Origin: Bacteroidales bacterium
GTDB lineage: Bacteria > Bacteroidota > Bacteroidia > Bacteroidales > ML635J-15
NCBI GenBank assembly: GCA_028701945.1
Contig: JAQVPT010000238.1
Location: 1 to 5,769, forward strand
Reading direction: 5' to 3'
DNA length: 5,769 nucleotides
Numbering within the stretch: the first letter of the stretch is position 1; the number at the start of each line of letters is the position of its first letter. The position numbers were made by a program, and so were the translations under genes. A model generated the notes under the pieces. That model did no database searches. It worked only from the letters and a program-made list of their open reading frames with translations, and had not been told where the DNA came from. Of this stretch, positions 5,649 through 5,769 are shown in pieces.

Positions 5649-5769
5649 TGTTTAAAAAAGTGTGTATTTGAGCTTTTAAAATCGACAATAAATTTTCTTT
5701 CAAAGGAAGCCTAATTAAAAAATTAGGACTTTCCTTATCAAGATGTGTCATTTTTTCCAATACAAAATT
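5626..5769 (-). CDS. Partial minus-strand ORF, possible transposase C-terminus
   Basis: On the minus strand a frame is open from the window edge for 47 codons to TAA (5626-5628). It reads like protein, with KMTHLDKESPNFLIRLPLKE and then LLSILKAQIHTFLNTTPNCQK. The last seven or so codons run back into adhesin sequence, which is what happens when a transposase frame extends through its own element end. The inferred element edge is near 5641-5646 (GTAGTGTTTAAAAAAGTGTG). I do not recognise the family. The evidence is the abrupt end of the adhesin at this point plus an open frame; a chance 47-codon frame is not excluded. Confidence 0.35.
   Translation of the reverse strand, partial: NFVLEKMTHLDKESPNFLIRLPLKENLLSILKAQIHTFLNTTPNCQK
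5646..5769. mobile_element. Probable end of an insertion sequence truncating the adhesin 3' end
   Basis: Up to about 5645 the adhesin frame keeps its module style (GGGSLTFGSSG). Immediately after, the DNA becomes much more AT-rich, has no homologous module, and begins GTAGTGTTTAAAAAAGTGTG, which has the look of an insertion sequence terminus. The opposite end and target duplication are outside the window, so the boundary is approximate. The alternative is that the gene ends naturally here and this is ordinary intergenic DNA with a terminator. Confidence 0.4.
5703..5736. terminator. Stem-loop, terminator-like inverted repeat
   Basis: The arms AAGGAAGCCTAATT (5703-5716) and AATTAGG-A-CTTTCCTT (5721-5736) pair over 14 bp with two single-base bulges around an AAAA loop. 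No T-run follows on the + strand within 10 bases, so rho-independent termination is doubtful. It sits 55 bp past the adhesin stop and also inside the minus-strand open frame. It could therefore be a terminator, or a hairpin near an insertion-sequence end that blocks read-through transcription. Confidence 0.4.

Overview
The window looks like AT-rich Bacteroidota DNA. The evidence is the run of extracellular Ig-like, PKD-like, PPC-like and discoidin-like domains with the wording typical of Bacteroidota surface proteins, the absence of obvious Shine-Dalgarno signals, and one TAnnTTTG-type -7 box. No housekeeping gene or rRNA is present, so the assignment rests on protein style alone.

Almost the whole window (about 123-5645, + strand) is one very large, broken gene for a secreted modular adhesin-like protein. 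Reading across the lesions gives about 1,765 contiguous residues. They comprise an N-terminal region resembling the WapA/RHS-type secreted protein N-terminus, a beta-rich module, two tandem PPC-like domains, an Ig-like domain, an F5/8C (discoidin)-like domain, two modules with DNT(S/A)PT linkers, an Ig-like domain, two PKD-like repeats, another Ig-like domain, and a C-terminal WTGA...NW beta-repeat region. The native N-terminus and signal peptide, and any C-terminal sorting domain, lie outside the window or are lost.

The gene carries five separate lesions. A short mobile repeat sits at its left edge (1-122). There is an in-frame TGA at 755-757 and a +1 frameshift near 2318-2326. A second, complete 218-bp copy of the same repeat lies in opposite orientation at 2781-2998. 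The 3' end (about 5646 onward) passes into unrelated DNA with a minus-strand open frame, probably the end of an insertion sequence.

The main result is the anatomy of the repeat. The complete copy has 14-bp perfect terminal inverted repeats (CCCGCATTATTCAT...ATGAATAATGCGGG) and is flanked by TTAT on both sides. Removing the element plus one TTAT (222 bp, 74 codons) rejoins the host gene in frame in the middle of the discoidin-like domain. This is a non-autonomous, MITE-like element. Both copies place an ATG from their terminal repeat in frame with the downstream gene fragment, so each disrupted piece gains a potential new start codon.
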